64,000 bases of DNA from Streptomyces sp. CB02261 (GCF_001905665.1 NZ_LIVX01000001.1:744001-808000); one strand, 5' to 3'; positions 1 to 9,061 are shown, counted from the first letter of the stretch. Made by a program: numbers and translations. The notes: generated by a model from the sequence alone, not told the origin.

Positions 1-433
1 CGGTGCCGATGGCGGTGGCGTAGTCGGCGGCGCCGGTGCCCGGGAAGGTCATGACCTGCTGGCTGAGCAGCGACTCGGAGTTGCCTCGCTCGAAGTCCAC
101 GGAGCCGCCGATGGTGGCCCCGGCGACCTTGTCGTCCATGAGGGTCGCGATCGGCTTGCAGGCCTCGTTGTCGGCCTTGTAGGTGGTGGTGTCCGGCTCG
201 GCCTTGCTCGCCTTCCAGCCCGAGGGCAGGTCCTTGAGCTCCAGCACCCCGGCCTTCATCTGAGCGGCGGTCAGCGGGGTGGCGGCCGGCGGGGCGGAGG
301 TCTTCCCGGTGGCCTCGGTGCCCTTCTCGGCGCTGCCGGCCTTGTCGTCGGAACCGCCGCCGCACGCGGCGGTCAGCGAGAGCGCGGAGACGGCGAGGGC
401 GGCGGCCAGGCCGCGGCTGAAGCGAGTACGCAT
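1..433 (-). CDS. Putative secreted lipoprotein, 3' end outside window
   Basis: The first 144 codons are present and the stop lies beyond base 1. The N terminus is a type II signal peptide: basic residues (MRTRFSRG), a hydrophobic stretch, then a lipobox LTAAC with the lipidated Cys at residue 24. A G/S/D/K/T-rich linker follows to about residue 55. After that comes a soluble domain with no motif I recognise (KDLPSGW at about 68-74). It should be anchored to the outer face of the membrane. The function is unknown. Streptomycetes carry many sensor-like or substrate-binding lipoproteins of this form, and nothing here picks one. Confidence 0.75.
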   Translation of the reverse strand, partial: MRTRFSRGLAAALAVSALSLTAACGGGSDDKAGSAEKGTEATGKTSAPPAATPLTAAQMKAGVLELKDLPSGWKASKAEPDTTTYKADNEACKPIATLMDDKVAGATIGGSVDFERGNSESLLSQQVMTFPGTGAADYATAIGT

Positions 434-566
434 GGTGAGGAAGCCTCTTGAGGGTGTGAGATGAGCAGAGAGCCGTCCGCCCACGGGGCGGGACCGGCGG
501 CTCGGAGGATATACGGCTCCTCTGACATCCCGGTGTCGGCCTCGGTGCCGACGGGTGTCGGCCGGT

Positions 567-1454
567 TCAGCCCGCGACCGGGTACATCGCCCCCCGGCGT
601 CCCTCGGGAGACACCAGCCACTCCAACTTGGCCGCCGTGTCGGCCTCCGGCAGCGGCGTGTGCATCACGATCACCAGGTCCGGCCGGGCCGGGACCCTCA
701 GCTGGGTCGCCTCGACGACCAGCGTGCCGACCAGCGGATGCTCCATCTCCTTGCGGTTCTGGCCGCCCGGCAGGATGTCCCGCCGCTCCCACAGTTCGGC
801 GAACTCCGGGCTCAGCGCCTTGGCCTCCTCGACCACCGCCCGGAACCCCTCGTCGTCCGGGCACTCCGAGCACGCCGAACGGAACTGCGCGACGACCTTC
901 GGCGCCAGCTCCTCCCAGTGGCCCATCCGCGAGCGGTAGAGCGGGTCGGTGAAGAAGTCCACCAGGCAGTTCTGCGAGATCTCCGGCCGCATCCCGAGGA
1001 CGATCGCCGCCGCGTCGTTGTACAGGACCGTGTTCCAGTACACGTCCATGATGTGCGCCGGGAACGGCATCCACGCGTCGATGAGGCGCCGCAGCCCCTC
1101 GCACATGTCCCGGTCCTCCGGAGCCGCCTCCAGGGCCGGCGGGTTCAGCGCCGCCAGGACGTACAGATGGCGCCGTTCCGCCGGGCTCAGCCGCAGCACC
1201 CGCGCCACCGAGTCGAGCACCTGCGGCGAGACCGTGATGTCCCGGCCCTGCTCCAGCCACTGGTACCAGGAGACCCCGACGCCCGCGAGGACCGCGACCT
1301 CCTCCCGGCGCAGCCCCGGCGTGCGGCGCCGTGTGCCACCGTCCGGGAGCCCGGCCTCGGCCGGGCTCACCCGGGCCCGACGGCTCATCAGGAACTCACG
1401 CAGCTCCCCGAGTCGGTGCTGCTTCGCGGTGGTGCTCTCGAGAGCGGTGGCCAC
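567..1454 (-). CDS. XRE-family transcriptional regulator with MmyB-like C-terminal domain
   Basis: 295 residues from a GTG start. The N-terminal 80 residues form a helix-turn-helix domain with the family signature (RTPGLRREEVAVLAGVGVSW, then WLEQGRD). Residues from about 105 to the end match the MmyB-like ligand-binding region, a PAS-like fold. The gene is divergent from an MFS exporter, with 91 bp between the starts and a palindrome in between. The natural inference is a local regulator controlling itself and the pump; the ligand is unknown. The regulator at 39816-40730 is a paralogue. Longer in-frame extensions run into the intergenic region and lack the family's N-terminal pattern. Confidence 0.88.
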   Translation of the reverse strand: MATALESTTAKQHRLGELREFLMSRRARVSPAEAGLPDGGTRRRTPGLRREEVAVLAGVGVSWYQWLEQGRDITVSPQVLDSVARVLRLSPAERRHLYVLAALNPPALEAAPEDRDMCEGLRRLIDAWMPFPAHIMDVYWNTVLYNDAAAIVLGMRPEISQNCLVDFFTDPLYRSRMGHWEELAPKVVAQFRSACSECPDDEGFRAVVEEAKALSPEFAELWERRDILPGGQNRKEMEHPLVGTLVVEATQLRVPARPDLVIVMHTPLPEADTAAKLEWLVSPEGRRGAMYPVAG

Positions 1455-1476
1455 GTGTGCTTCCTCCCCCTGGATG

Positions 1477-1497
1477 CCTGGTGGTACGACCAACAGG
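1477..1497. promoter_or_regulatory. Candidate operator between XRE regulator and MFS gene
   Basis: An inverted repeat: CCTGGTGGT, three bases (ACG), then ACCAACAGG, with 8 of 9 arm positions complementary. It sits in the short divergent promoter region, next to an AT-richer GGATAAG that could be a -10 element for the MFS gene. It is the obvious binding-site candidate for the adjacent regulator, but binding is inferred. Confidence 0.5.
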
Positions 1498-1545
1498 ATA
1501 AGTTCCCGCTCCCCAGCCTTGTTCCCGCGCGCCGAGGGTGGGGGC

Positions 1546-2967
1546 ATGGCAACCCTCACCCCTCCCTCAGCCGACCCCGCCGCCCCGGCCGCTCCCCCGG
1601 CCCTCACCGGCCGCACCCGGCTCATCCTCTTCGTGCTGTGCGCCGCCCAGTTCATGGTCGCGCTCGACTTCTCCGTACTGAACGTGGCACTGCCGGTCCT
1701 CGGCGCCGACCTCGGCTTCGGCCGGTCCGCCCTCCAGTGGGCCGTCACCGCCTTCGCGCTGCCCGCCGGCGGGTTCCTGCTCCTCTTCGGCCGCGTCGGC
1801 GACCTCTACGGACGCAAGAAGCTGTTCCTCGCCGGGCTCGCCCTCTTCGGCGTGGCCTCGCTGCTCGCCACCTTCGCCTGGAACCCGGCCGCCTTCCTCG
1901 CCGGACGTGCCCTGCAGGGCGTCGGCGCCGCCGCGATCGTGCCCACCGGCATGTCCCTGCTGACCACCGCGTTCCCCGAAGGGCCGCTGCGGGACCGGGC
2001 GCTGGGCATCTCCGGCACGCTGCTCTCGCTCGGCTTCACCGTCGGCATGATCCTCGGCGGTGTCATGACCGACACCCTCGGCTGGCGCTCCACCATGGGT
2101 CTGCTCGCCCTCTTCAGCGCGGTCGTGCTGCCGCTCGCCCCGGGCCTGCTCCCCGCGTCCGAGGGGACCGGCGGCGCCGCCGTCCCCGCGCGGCCCCGGC
2201 TCGACGTGCCCGGCGCGGTGACCGTCACCGGTGGTCTGCTCGCCCTGATCTACGCCCTGACGACGGCGGCCGACCGCGGCTTCGGCGGCACGGACGTCCT
2301 GGTCACCCTGGTGGCGGGCGTCCTGTTGCTCGCGGTGTTCGTCCGGGTCGAGTCCCGGCACGCGGCGCCGCTGGTCTCGCTGCCGATGCTGAGGCGCGGC
2401 ACGGTCGCCTTCGGCAACCTGGGCGGTCTGGTCACCTTCTCGATGATGTCAACGGTCGTCTTCGTCCTCACCCTGTACCTCCAGGAGACCCTGGGAATGT
2501 CGGCCTTCGTGACCGGCCTCGTCTTCGGCGTGCAGGGTGCGGCGTCGGTCCTCGCGGGCCTGTACGCCCCGAAGGTCATCGGCCGGATCGGTGCCCGCCG
2601 CACCCTCGTCGGCTCGCTCGCCGGACAGGGCCTGCTCACGGCCGGGCTGCTCGGCGTGGGCGAGGAGTCCGGCGCGCTCCTGGCGGCCGTGCTCGTCTCG
2701 CTGGCCTCCATGTGCCACCTCGGCGCGATCATCTCGTACGGACTGACCGTCACCTCCGGTGTCCCCGACGAGGAGCAGGGCCTGGCGACCGGCCTCGTCA
2801 CCACCACCCAGCAGGTGGGCCTCACCGTCGGCATCCCGCTGCTCGGGGTGCTCGCGACCACGGGCGGGGACCTGTTCGGGGGTGTCCGCACGGTGCTCGC
2901 CCTGGACGCGGCGATCGTCCTCGGCACGGCGCTCCTCGTCGGGCTCGGCCTGCGGCGGCGCTCCTGA
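1546..2967 (+). CDS. MFS transporter, DHA2-type drug efflux family
   Basis: 473 residues. The N terminus carries LDFSVLNVALP (about 40-50), the acidic first-helix motif of drug:H+ antiporters. Motif A, GRVGDLYGRKK, follows at 82-92, and GRALQGVGAAAIVPTG (motif C region) lies in the fourth to fifth helix. About 14 hydrophobic segments fit DHA2. The start is ATG; the frame is open further upstream, but that stretch is antisense to the regulator. It is likely a proton-driven exporter of a toxic compound or a natural product, controlled by the divergent XRE regulator. It ends 1 bp from the convergent mmcQ-like gene, with no visible terminator between them. Confidence 0.9.
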   Translation: MATLTPPSADPAAPAAPPALTGRTRLILFVLCAAQFMVALDFSVLNVALPVLGADLGFGRSALQWAVTAFALPAGGFLLLFGRVGDLYGRKKLFLAGLALFGVASLLATFAWNPAAFLAGRALQGVGAAAIVPTGMSLLTTAFPEGPLRDRALGISGTLLSLGFTVGMILGGVMTDTLGWRSTMGLLALFSAVVLPLAPGLLPASEGTGGAAVPARPRLDVPGAVTVTGGLLALIYALTTAADRGFGGTDVLVTLVAGVLLLAVFVRVESRHAAPLVSLPMLRRGTVAFGNLGGLVTFSMMSTVVFVLTLYLQETLGMSAFVTGLVFGVQGAASVLAGLYAPKVIGRIGARRTLVGSLAGQGLLTAGLLGVGEESGALLAAVLVSLASMCHLGAIISYGLTVTSGVPDEEQGLATGLVTTTQQVGLTVGIPLLGVLATTGGDLFGGVRTVLALDAAIVLGTALLVGLGLRRRS

Positions 2968-2968
2968 G

Positions 2969-3322
2969 TCAGGGGCGGTCGAGGCGGAGCCGCACCGCCT
3001 TGGGAAGACCGGCGACGACGAGGTCGTACGAGTCCTCGACGAGCTCCCGGACCATCGGGTCCGGGAGCTCTCCGACGGTCACCGTGTTCCAGTGCCGCTT
3101 GCTCATGTGGTAGCCGGGAACGATCGCCGGGTGCTCCTCACGGAGCCGTACCGCCTCGTCCGGGTCGCACTTGAGGTTGACCTTCAGCGGCTCGGCGTCG
3201 AGCGCCGACAGCGCGAACAGCTTCCCGGCGACCTTGAAGACCGAGGTCTCCGGGCCGAACGGGAACTCCTCCGTCGCGTCGTTGAAGTCGAGACAGAAGG
3301 CCCGCAGCTCGTCGGGGGTCAT
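2969..3322 (-). CDS. MmcQ/YjbR family protein
   Basis: 117 residues, the usual size for MmcQ/YjbR (CyaY-like fold) proteins. Seen are the N-terminal MTPDELRAFCLDF, the central PFGPETSVFKVAGKLFAL, and a C-terminal helix with SYDLVVAGLPK. Family members are called DNA-binding from structural resemblance; no biochemical role is established. It is the last gene of the phoH-ybeY-CNNM operon. Its ATG overlaps the CNNM stop in an ATGA junction, so translation is probably coupled. Confidence 0.85.
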   Translation of the reverse strand: MTPDELRAFCLDFNDATEEFPFGPETSVFKVAGKLFALSALDAEPLKVNLKCDPDEAVRLREEHPAIVPGYHMSKRHWNTVTVGELPDPMVRELVEDSYDLVVAGLPKAVRLRLDRP

Positions 3323-4614
3323 TCCGCCTTCTCCTCCAGCTCCAGCGGCTCCACGAGAACGGTGACGATCTTGTTCCGCCGGCCGGCCGGGGACTCGGCC
3401 GTCAGCCGCAGCGCCCGCCCGTCCGGCAGCTTCACCACGGCCTTCGCGCCCGCGATCGGCACCCTGCCCAGGGCCTTCGCGAGCAGCCCGCCGACGGTCT
3501 CCACGTCCTCGTCGTCGTACTCGTCGGGGCCCAGGCCGTACAGCTCGCCCAGATCCCCGATGTCGAGGCGCGCGGTGACCCGGTGACGGTCCTCGCCGAG
3601 TTCCGTCACCGGCGGCAGCTCGCGGTCGTACTCGTCGGTGATCTCGCCGACGATCTCCTCCAGGATGTCCTCGATGGTGACGATCCCGGCCGTGCCGCCG
3701 TACTCGTCGATGACGACGGCGACGTGGTTCCGCTCCTGCTGCATCTCGCGCAGCAGGTCGCCGGCGTTCTTGGTGTCGGGCACGAAGGCGGCGGACCGCA
3801 TCGCGGTGGACACCAGGTCGCCCTCGGCGTCCCGGTTGATGTGCGTCCTGCGGACCAGGTCCTTGAGGTACACGATGCCGACGATGTCGTCCTCGTTCTC
3901 GCCGGTGACCGGGATCCGGGAGAAACCGGAACGCAGCGCGAGCGTGAGGGCCTGACGGATCGTCTTGAACCGCTCGATGCAGATCAGGTCGGTCCGGGGC
4001 ACCATCACCTCCCGCACGAGCGTGTCGCCCAGCTCGAAGACGGAGTGCACCATCCGGCGCTCCTCGTCCTCGATCAGCGACTCCTGCTCCGCGAGGTCCA
4101 CCATGGCCCGCAGCTCCGCCTCGGAGGCGAAGGGGCCCTTCCGGAAACCCTTGCCGGGGGTCAGCGCGTTGCCGATGAGGATGAGCAGCTGAGGGATCGG
4201 CCCCATGATCCGGGCCAGCGGAAGCAGCACGTACGCGGCGGCCGTCGCGGTGTTCAGCGGGTGCTGGCGGCCGATGGTCCGCGGGGAGACGCCGACGGCC
4301 ACGTACGAGACGAGGACCATGACGGCGATGGCGATGAGCAGCGCCTCCCAGGTCTCCGGGAAGGCTTCGAGGCAGGCGTACGTGACGAGGACGCCGGCCG
4401 CCATCTCGCAGGCGACGCGCACGAGCAGCGCCACGTTGAGATAGCGGGTCGGGTCGGAGGCGACCTGGGCCAGCTTGGCCGCCCCGCGGCGGCCGGACCG
4501 CACGGCCTCGGCGGCGCGGAAGCTGGAGACACGGGCGAGTCCCGCCTCGGCGCAGGCGGCGAGCCAGGCCACGACGACCAGGGCCACCGCGCCGAGGATC
4601 AGCGACGTGTCCAT
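3319..4614 (-). CDS. CNNM/CorC-type transporter (hemolysin C family)
   Basis: 431 residues. The layout is classic: an N-terminal DUF21/CNNM membrane domain with three to four helices (1 to about 190), two CBS domains (about 205-325, including REVMVPRTDL and the second-CBS IDEYGGTAGIVTIEDILEEI), then a CorC_HlyC domain (about 345-425). Family members act in Mg2+ or other divalent cation export; the hemolysin name is historical. It lies between ybeY and mmcQ, as in most Streptomyces, where this gene sits beside phoH and ybeY. The gap to ybeY is only 4 bp. Confidence 0.92.
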   Translation of the reverse strand: MDTSLILGAVALVVVAWLAACAEAGLARVSSFRAAEAVRSGRRGAAKLAQVASDPTRYLNVALLVRVACEMAAGVLVTYACLEAFPETWEALLIAIAVMVLVSYVAVGVSPRTIGRQHPLNTATAAAYVLLPLARIMGPIPQLLILIGNALTPGKGFRKGPFASEAELRAMVDLAEQESLIEDEERRMVHSVFELGDTLVREVMVPRTDLICIERFKTIRQALTLALRSGFSRIPVTGENEDDIVGIVYLKDLVRRTHINRDAEGDLVSTAMRSAAFVPDTKNAGDLLREMQQERNHVAVVIDEYGGTAGIVTIEDILEEIVGEITDEYDRELPPVTELGEDRHRVTARLDIGDLGELYGLGPDEYDDEDVETVGGLLAKALGRVPIAGAKAVVKLPDGRALRLTAESPAGRRNKIVTVLVEPLELEEKAE

Positions 4615-4618
4615 CGGG

Positions 4619-5116
4619 TCAGGAGACGGTCGGCGCGGGAGACGGGCCGGTCAGGCCCTTCTCCTCGCGCCAGCCGTCGACGATCGCCGCCTGGAGGCCG
4701 AACATCTCGGCCTTCTCGTCGGGCTCCTCGTGGTCGTACCCGAGGAGGTGCAGCACGCCGTGGACGGTGAGGAGCTGGAGCTCCTCGTCCATGGAGTGCT
4801 CCGTCGGCGCGTCCTTGCCCTGCTGGGTGGCGACCTCGGGGCAGAGCACGATGTCGCCGAGGAGCCCCTGCGGGGGCTCGTCGTCGTCCTTCGCCGGTGG
4901 ACGCAGCTCGTCCATCGGGAAGGACATCACGTCCGTCGGCCCGGGCAGGTCCATCCACTGGATGTGGAGCTGCTCCATCGCCTCCGCGTCCACGACGATC
5001 ACCGAGAGCTCGGAGAGCGGGTGGATGCGCATGCGCGCGAGCGCGTAGCGGGCGATGTCGAGGATCGCCTGCTCGTCGACCTCGGTACCGGACTCGTTGT
5101 TGACGTCGATCGACAT
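4619..5116 (-). CDS. ybeY: Endoribonuclease YbeY, rRNA maturation factor
   Basis: 165 residues. The zinc-binding signature H-x3-H-x5-H is intact as H119, H123 and H129 ([11 protein letters not shown]). Upstream [10 protein letters not shown] and GDIVLCPEV are the other conserved blocks. YbeY is a metal-dependent single-strand RNase involved in 16S rRNA 3'-end maturation and 70S quality control. It follows phoH by 12 bp, the classical phoH-ybeY pairing, and is co-transcribed with the CNNM gene. Confidence 0.95.
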   Translation of the reverse strand: MSIDVNNESGTEVDEQAILDIARYALARMRIHPLSELSVIVVDAEAMEQLHIQWMDLPGPTDVMSFPMDELRPPAKDDDEPPQGLLGDIVLCPEVATQQGKDAPTEHSMDEELQLLTVHGVLHLLGYDHEEPDEKAEMFGLQAAIVDGWREEKGLTGPSPAPTVS

Positions 5117-5128
5117 GTGCTCTGCGTT

Positions 5129-6208
5129 CTACTTCCCGTTACGGCCGCGCCGATGGTCGCCACGGCTGTCGTCGCGGCTCTCGTTGCGGAGGTCGTACTG
5201 CTCGTACGCGTCGACGATACGGCCGACGAGCCTGTGCCGGACGACATCCTGCGACGTGAGCGTCGAGAAGTGGACGTCCTGGACGCCGTCCAGGATGTCG
5301 CGGACCTGCCGCAGACCGCTCTTCGTCCCGTTCGGCAGGTCGACCTGGGTGACGTCACCGGTGATGACGATCTTCGAGTCGAAGCCGAGGCGGGTGAGGA
5401 ACATCTTCATCTGCTCGGGGTTCGTGTTCTGCGCCTCGTCGAGGATGATGAACGCGTCGTTGAGCGTCCTGCCACGCATGTACGCCAAGGGCGCGACCTC
5501 GATCGTCCCGCTCGCCATGAGCTTGGGGATCGAGTCGGGGTCGAGCATGTCGTGCAGGGCGTCGTAGAGCGGGCGCAGATACGGGTCGATCTTCTCGTAG
5601 AGCGTGCCGGGCAGGAAGCCGAGGCGCTCGCCGGCCTCGACGGCCGGGCGGGTCAGGATGATCCGGGTGACCTGCTTGGACTGCAGGGCCTGGACCGCCT
5701 TGGCCATGGCGAGGTAGGTCTTGCCCGTACCGGCGGGTCCGATGCCGAAGACGATCGTGTGCTTGTCGATCGCGTCGACGTACCGCTTCTGGTTGAGCGT
5801 CTTGGGGCGGATCGTGCGGCCCCGGTTGGACAGGATGTTCTGCGTGAGGACCTCGGCGGGGGTCTCCTCGCCGCCCTCCGAGCCGTTCTCGCTCGCCCTG
5901 AGCATGGCGATCGAGCGTTCCACTGCGTCCTCCGTCATCGGCTGTCCGGTGCGGAGCACCAGCATCATCTCGTCGAACAGGCGCTGGATCAGAGCGACTT
6001 CCGCCGCGTCGCCGACCGCGCTGACCTGGTTGCCCCGGACATGGATGTCCGCCTGCGGGAACGACCGCTCGATCACACGGAGCAGCGCGTCACCCGAGCC
6101 GAGCAGGGTGACCATCGGGTGCTTGGCGGGAACGGTGAAGTGGGCGCGGGCCTGTCCGGGCGTCCCGTCCTGGGGCGCCCCGTCATGGGCTGTGGGTGTC
6201 TGAGTCAT
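5129..6208 (-). CDS. phoH: PhoH-like ATPase
   Basis: 359 residues from the ATG chosen. The Walker A motif GPAGTGKT is at 157-164, and the Walker B region reads AFIILDEAQNT. The N-terminal 25-90 stretch is the KH-like part of PhoH2-type proteins (PQADIHVRGNQVSAVGD). PhoH proteins are cytoplasmic ATPases, thought to work on RNA with YbeY. It is the first gene of the operon phoH-ybeY-CNNM-mmcQ. The frame stays open about 93 bp upstream, but those codons have no family similarity, so I keep the internal ATG. Confidence 0.93.
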   Translation of the reverse strand: MTQTPTAHDGAPQDGTPGQARAHFTVPAKHPMVTLLGSGDALLRVIERSFPQADIHVRGNQVSAVGDAAEVALIQRLFDEMMLVLRTGQPMTEDAVERSIAMLRASENGSEGGEETPAEVLTQNILSNRGRTIRPKTLNQKRYVDAIDKHTIVFGIGPAGTGKTYLAMAKAVQALQSKQVTRIILTRPAVEAGERLGFLPGTLYEKIDPYLRPLYDALHDMLDPDSIPKLMASGTIEVAPLAYMRGRTLNDAFIILDEAQNTNPEQMKMFLTRLGFDSKIVITGDVTQVDLPNGTKSGLRQVRDILDGVQDVHFSTLTSQDVVRHRLVGRIVDAYEQYDLRNESRDDSRGDHRRGRNGK

Positions 6209-6313
6209 GGGCCGGCACTGTGGCCTGCGCATACCTCCCGTTGCAGGGTTCTCGCCGCTCGACAACCTCTGGGCTCCAAGCCTACGACCTGGCACCGACA
6301 AGCCCGTAGCGGT

Positions 6314-7438
6314 TTACGGATGGGCCGCGCGGAAGCCGATCGTGGGCACGGCCCGGCGCAGCGGCCAGGGGCGGGCGGGGGCCGGCAGGAGCCGCTCCAG
6401 GAAGGCGTAGCGGGCGCGCAGGGCCTGGGGGTCCTGCATGGCGTGGCCCTGTGCCTGCTGCCACCAGGCGGCGATCTCGTCCCAGGTGGGGGCGGAGAGG
6501 GAGCCGCCGAACTCCTGGACGGAGAGGGCGGCGGTGAGGCCGGCGAAGGCGAGCCGGTCGGCGAGGGGCCAGTCGGCGAGGGTGCCGGTGACGAACCCGG
6601 CGACGAAGACGTCCCCGGCGCCGGTCGGGTCGAGGGCGGAGACCTGGATGGCGGGCACCTCGGCGGTCTCGCCGGTGGCGCCGTCGACGGCGTAGGCGCC
6701 CTCGGCACCGAGCGTGACGACGGCGTAGCGGACCTTGTCGGCGAGGGCGCGGGCGGCGGCCCTGGGGCAGTCGGTGCGGGTGTAGCGCATCGCCTCGGCG
6801 GCGTTGGGCAGGAAGGCCTCGCAGTGCTCCAGGTCGCCGAGGGCGGCCAGGTCCCAGCGGCCGGTGTCGTCCCAGCCGACGTCCGCGAAGACCTTGGCGC
6901 CGCCGCGGGCGGCCCGGGCGACCCACTCCTCGTCGCGGCCGGGGGCCAGGGAGGCGACGGCCGCGCGCGCGTGCGGCGGGTAGGCGGGCGGGGCGCCGAC
7001 GGCGTCGACGGGTGGGGCCTCGTGCCCGTGGGAGACCATGGTCCGCTCCCCCTCGTAGGCCATGGAGACGGTGACCGGGGAGTGCCAGCCGGGGACGGTG
7101 CGGGAGAGGGAGAGGTCGATGCCCTCGCCCTGCTCCAGGGCGTCCCAGCAGTACTCGCCGTAGTGGTCGTCACCGAAGGCGGCGGCGAGGGAGGTGCGCA
7201 GGCCGAGGCGGGCGAGGGCGGTGGCCATGTTGGCGACGCCGCCGGGGCTCGATCCCATGCCGCGGGCCCAGGACTCGGTGCCGCGGACGGGCGCGCTGTC
7301 GAGGCCGGTGAAGATGATGTCGAGGAAGACCGTGCCGGTCAGGAAGACGTCGCAGGCGGGGTCGGTGGGCTCGCGCAGGCACACCAGAGGGTCGACCCCG
7401 GCGTCGTGTGGCGGCTGGTCTCCCCTTGCTGTGGTCAC
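6314..7438 (-). CDS. PfkB-family carbohydrate/nucleoside kinase
   Basis: 374 residues from GTG. The PfkB signatures are present: near the N terminus GSSPGGVANMATALARLG (substrate-binding glycines), and near the C terminus DPTGAGDVFVAGFVTG, holding the anion hole and catalytic Asp of DTxGAGD (here DPTGAGD). It phosphorylates a sugar or nucleoside with ATP; the substrate cannot be read from sequence. The gene stands alone, divergent from an MFS gene, with an imperfect palindrome about 28 bp upstream of the start. Longer in-frame starts cover non-conserved intergenic sequence. Confidence 0.88.
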   Translation of the reverse strand: MTTARGDQPPHDAGVDPLVCLREPTDPACDVFLTGTVFLDIIFTGLDSAPVRGTESWARGMGSSPGGVANMATALARLGLRTSLAAAFGDDHYGEYCWDALEQGEGIDLSLSRTVPGWHSPVTVSMAYEGERTMVSHGHEAPPVDAVGAPPAYPPHARAAVASLAPGRDEEWVARAARGGAKVFADVGWDDTGRWDLAALGDLEHCEAFLPNAAEAMRYTRTDCPRAAARALADKVRYAVVTLGAEGAYAVDGATGETAEVPAIQVSALDPTGAGDVFVAGFVTGTLADWPLADRLAFAGLTAALSVQEFGGSLSAPTWDEIAAWWQQAQGHAMQDPQALRARYAFLERLLPAPARPWPLRRAVPTIGFRAAHP

Positions 7439-7466
7439 GGCGGACTCCCCGGTCGTGGTGCGGCGG

Positions 7467-7486
7467 ATCGGCACCGTGGTGCTGAT
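7467..7486. promoter_or_regulatory. Candidate operator upstream of the PfkB kinase
   Basis: An inverted repeat: ATCGGCAC, four bases (CGTG), GTGCTGAT; 7 of 8 arm positions pair. It lies 28 bp before the kinase GTG and just downstream of CACACT (minus strand), a possible -10. That position suits a sugar-responsive repressor site. No regulator gene is adjacent. Confidence 0.4.
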
Positions 7487-7527
7487 CTGGACAGTGTGCC
7501 CGATGGGGGTGGGGAGACGGGGGTGAC

Positions 7528-7550
7528 GCAACACGCCCTTCGCGCGTTGC
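7528..7550. promoter_or_regulatory. Inverted repeat in the kinase/MFS divergent region
   Basis: GCAACACGC, five bases, GCGCGTTGC; 8 of 9 arm positions pair. The rest of the 270-bp divergent region (7439-7708) has no other convincing element. The stretch around 7630-7645 (CTTGATACACAT) is AT-richer and could hold the -10 of the MFS gene. Confidence 0.35.
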
Positions 7551-7708
7551 CCCGCCCCACCCATCCCAAACCGATCGTGACCCATATCACAGACCGAATG
7601 GGGGGATACCGCCTTCTCCGCCCACTCCGATGCTTGATACACATGGTGCCGCGACCCCGTGGATCTCCGGGTGCCGTCTCATCCCCCTGTTCAGTTCCTG
7701 GAACGCCC

Positions 7709-9040
7709 ATGTCGTCGCGCCCGCGCGTCCCGGGGGCCCTCGTCGCCCTCGTCGCCCTCTTCACGGCCGGTTACCTCGCCCCGTACCTGCTGCCCACCGT
7801 CGTCGGCCGGCTCTCCGCAGGCCTCGCCCTGACCCCCGCGCAGGCGGGTCTGGTCGGCTCCGTGCTGCTGCTCGGCTCCTCGTCCGCCGGTTTCACGCTC
7901 GCCGCGCGCGGCGAGCGGACCGGGCCGCGCCGGACGGCCCGCGCGGGCCTGCTCGCGATGGCGGTCGGATACGGCTCCGCCGCCGCGACCGGCGCGGTGC
8001 CCCTGGTGGTCGCGGGCTGCGTCCTCGGCGGCATCGGCTCGGGTACGGCGACGGCCGTGGCCGCCGCCGGGATCGCCGGCCAGCGGGATCCGCACCGGGC
8101 CTCCACGCTCGGCCTGCTCACCGTCTCGGCGACGGCGGGCGCCCTGTACCTGACCCTTCCTCACCTGGCCGGCGGGCACGCGCCGCCGCTGCTCGCCATC
8201 GCCTGCGCGGCGGTCCTGGTGTGGCCGCTGACGGGCCGTCTGCCGGGCGCCACGCGTGCGGTGCGGGAGACGGCGACGGCATCCGGCCCCCTCCCGTACC
8301 GCCGGGCCGGGATCGTCCTCGCCGCCGGCATCCTGTGCTGGTCCCTCGCGCAGAACGCGCTGTGGGGCGTGAGCGGCCGCATCGGGCTCACCCAGGCCGG
8401 GCTCTCCGAGGTCACCGTCGGCGCGGTCTTCGCGGCGGCGCTCGGTGCCGGGCTCGCCGGGGTCACTGCGGCCGGGGCGCTGGGCTCACGCCTCGGCCGG
8501 GCGGTGCCGATCGGGGCGGGCACCGTCCTCATCGCCGGGTGCGTGCTGCTCAGCTCGGCGGCCGGGGGCCTGGCCTCGTTCGCGACCGGCGAGATCCTGT
8601 GGAACGCCGTCTACCCGGTCGTCCTGTCGTACCTCCTGGGCCTGGCCGCCTCGCTCGACCCGCGCGGCCGGTGGGCCGTCCTGGTCGGCTCGGCGTCCTC
8701 GCTGGGCGTGGCCTGCGGCCCGGTGACCGGCAGCCTGCTGTCGGAGGCCGCCGGATACCCGGGCATGGGCCTCGTCCTGTGCGCCCTGCTGCTCCTGGTC
8801 GCGGTCCCGATGACGGCGGTGGCCCGCCACGCCTCCGGCCGTCCCCTGGTGCCGGGCTCGATCCGCCGCAGGGGCGGCGCGCCGGCGGCGGTCCTGGCGG
8901 GCACGGCGGCGGCGACCCCGCCGCTGGTTCCCCAGATGGGCGCTCCGGAGCAGGAGGTCGCCCCGATCCGGGTCCCGGCGGGTCGCCGCCGGCCGGCGAA
9001 GTCGGCGTACCGGCTGGCGAGGCCGAGCGACCGGGGCTGA
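7709..9040 (+). CDS. MFS transporter
   Basis: 443 residues from the ATG at 7709; an in-frame ATG at 7643 would add 22 residues. About twelve hydrophobic segments alternate with short loops. The first-half loop (AARGERTGPRRTARAG) replaces a typical motif A, and GGIGSGTATAVAAAGIAGQ occupies the fourth to fifth helix region. The C-terminal 60 residues are an extended cytoplasmic tail rich in Pro and Arg. The substrate is unknown. It converges on the purine deaminase gene with only 21 bp between stops. Confidence 0.82.
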   Translation: MSSRPRVPGALVALVALFTAGYLAPYLLPTVVGRLSAGLALTPAQAGLVGSVLLLGSSSAGFTLAARGERTGPRRTARAGLLAMAVGYGSAAATGAVPLVVAGCVLGGIGSGTATAVAAAGIAGQRDPHRASTLGLLTVSATAGALYLTLPHLAGGHAPPLLAIACAAVLVWPLTGRLPGATRAVRETATASGPLPYRRAGIVLAAGILCWSLAQNALWGVSGRIGLTQAGLSEVTVGAVFAAALGAGLAGVTAAGALGSRLGRAVPIGAGTVLIAGCVLLSSAAGGLASFATGEILWNAVYPVVLSYLLGLAASLDPRGRWAVLVGSASSLGVACGPVTGSLLSEAAGYPGMGLVLCALLLLVAVPMTAVARHASGRPLVPGSIRRRGGAPAAVLAGTAAATPPLVPQMGAPEQEVAPIRVPAGRRRPAKSAYRLARPSDRG

Positions 9041-9061
9041 GAGGCCGACCCCCCGGAGGCG

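Noticed and set aside
4475..7500. Very long plus-strand frame crossing ybeY, phoH and the kinase
   Set aside because: Only its end (from 7709) is a real MFS gene; the rest is antisense to well-supported genes.
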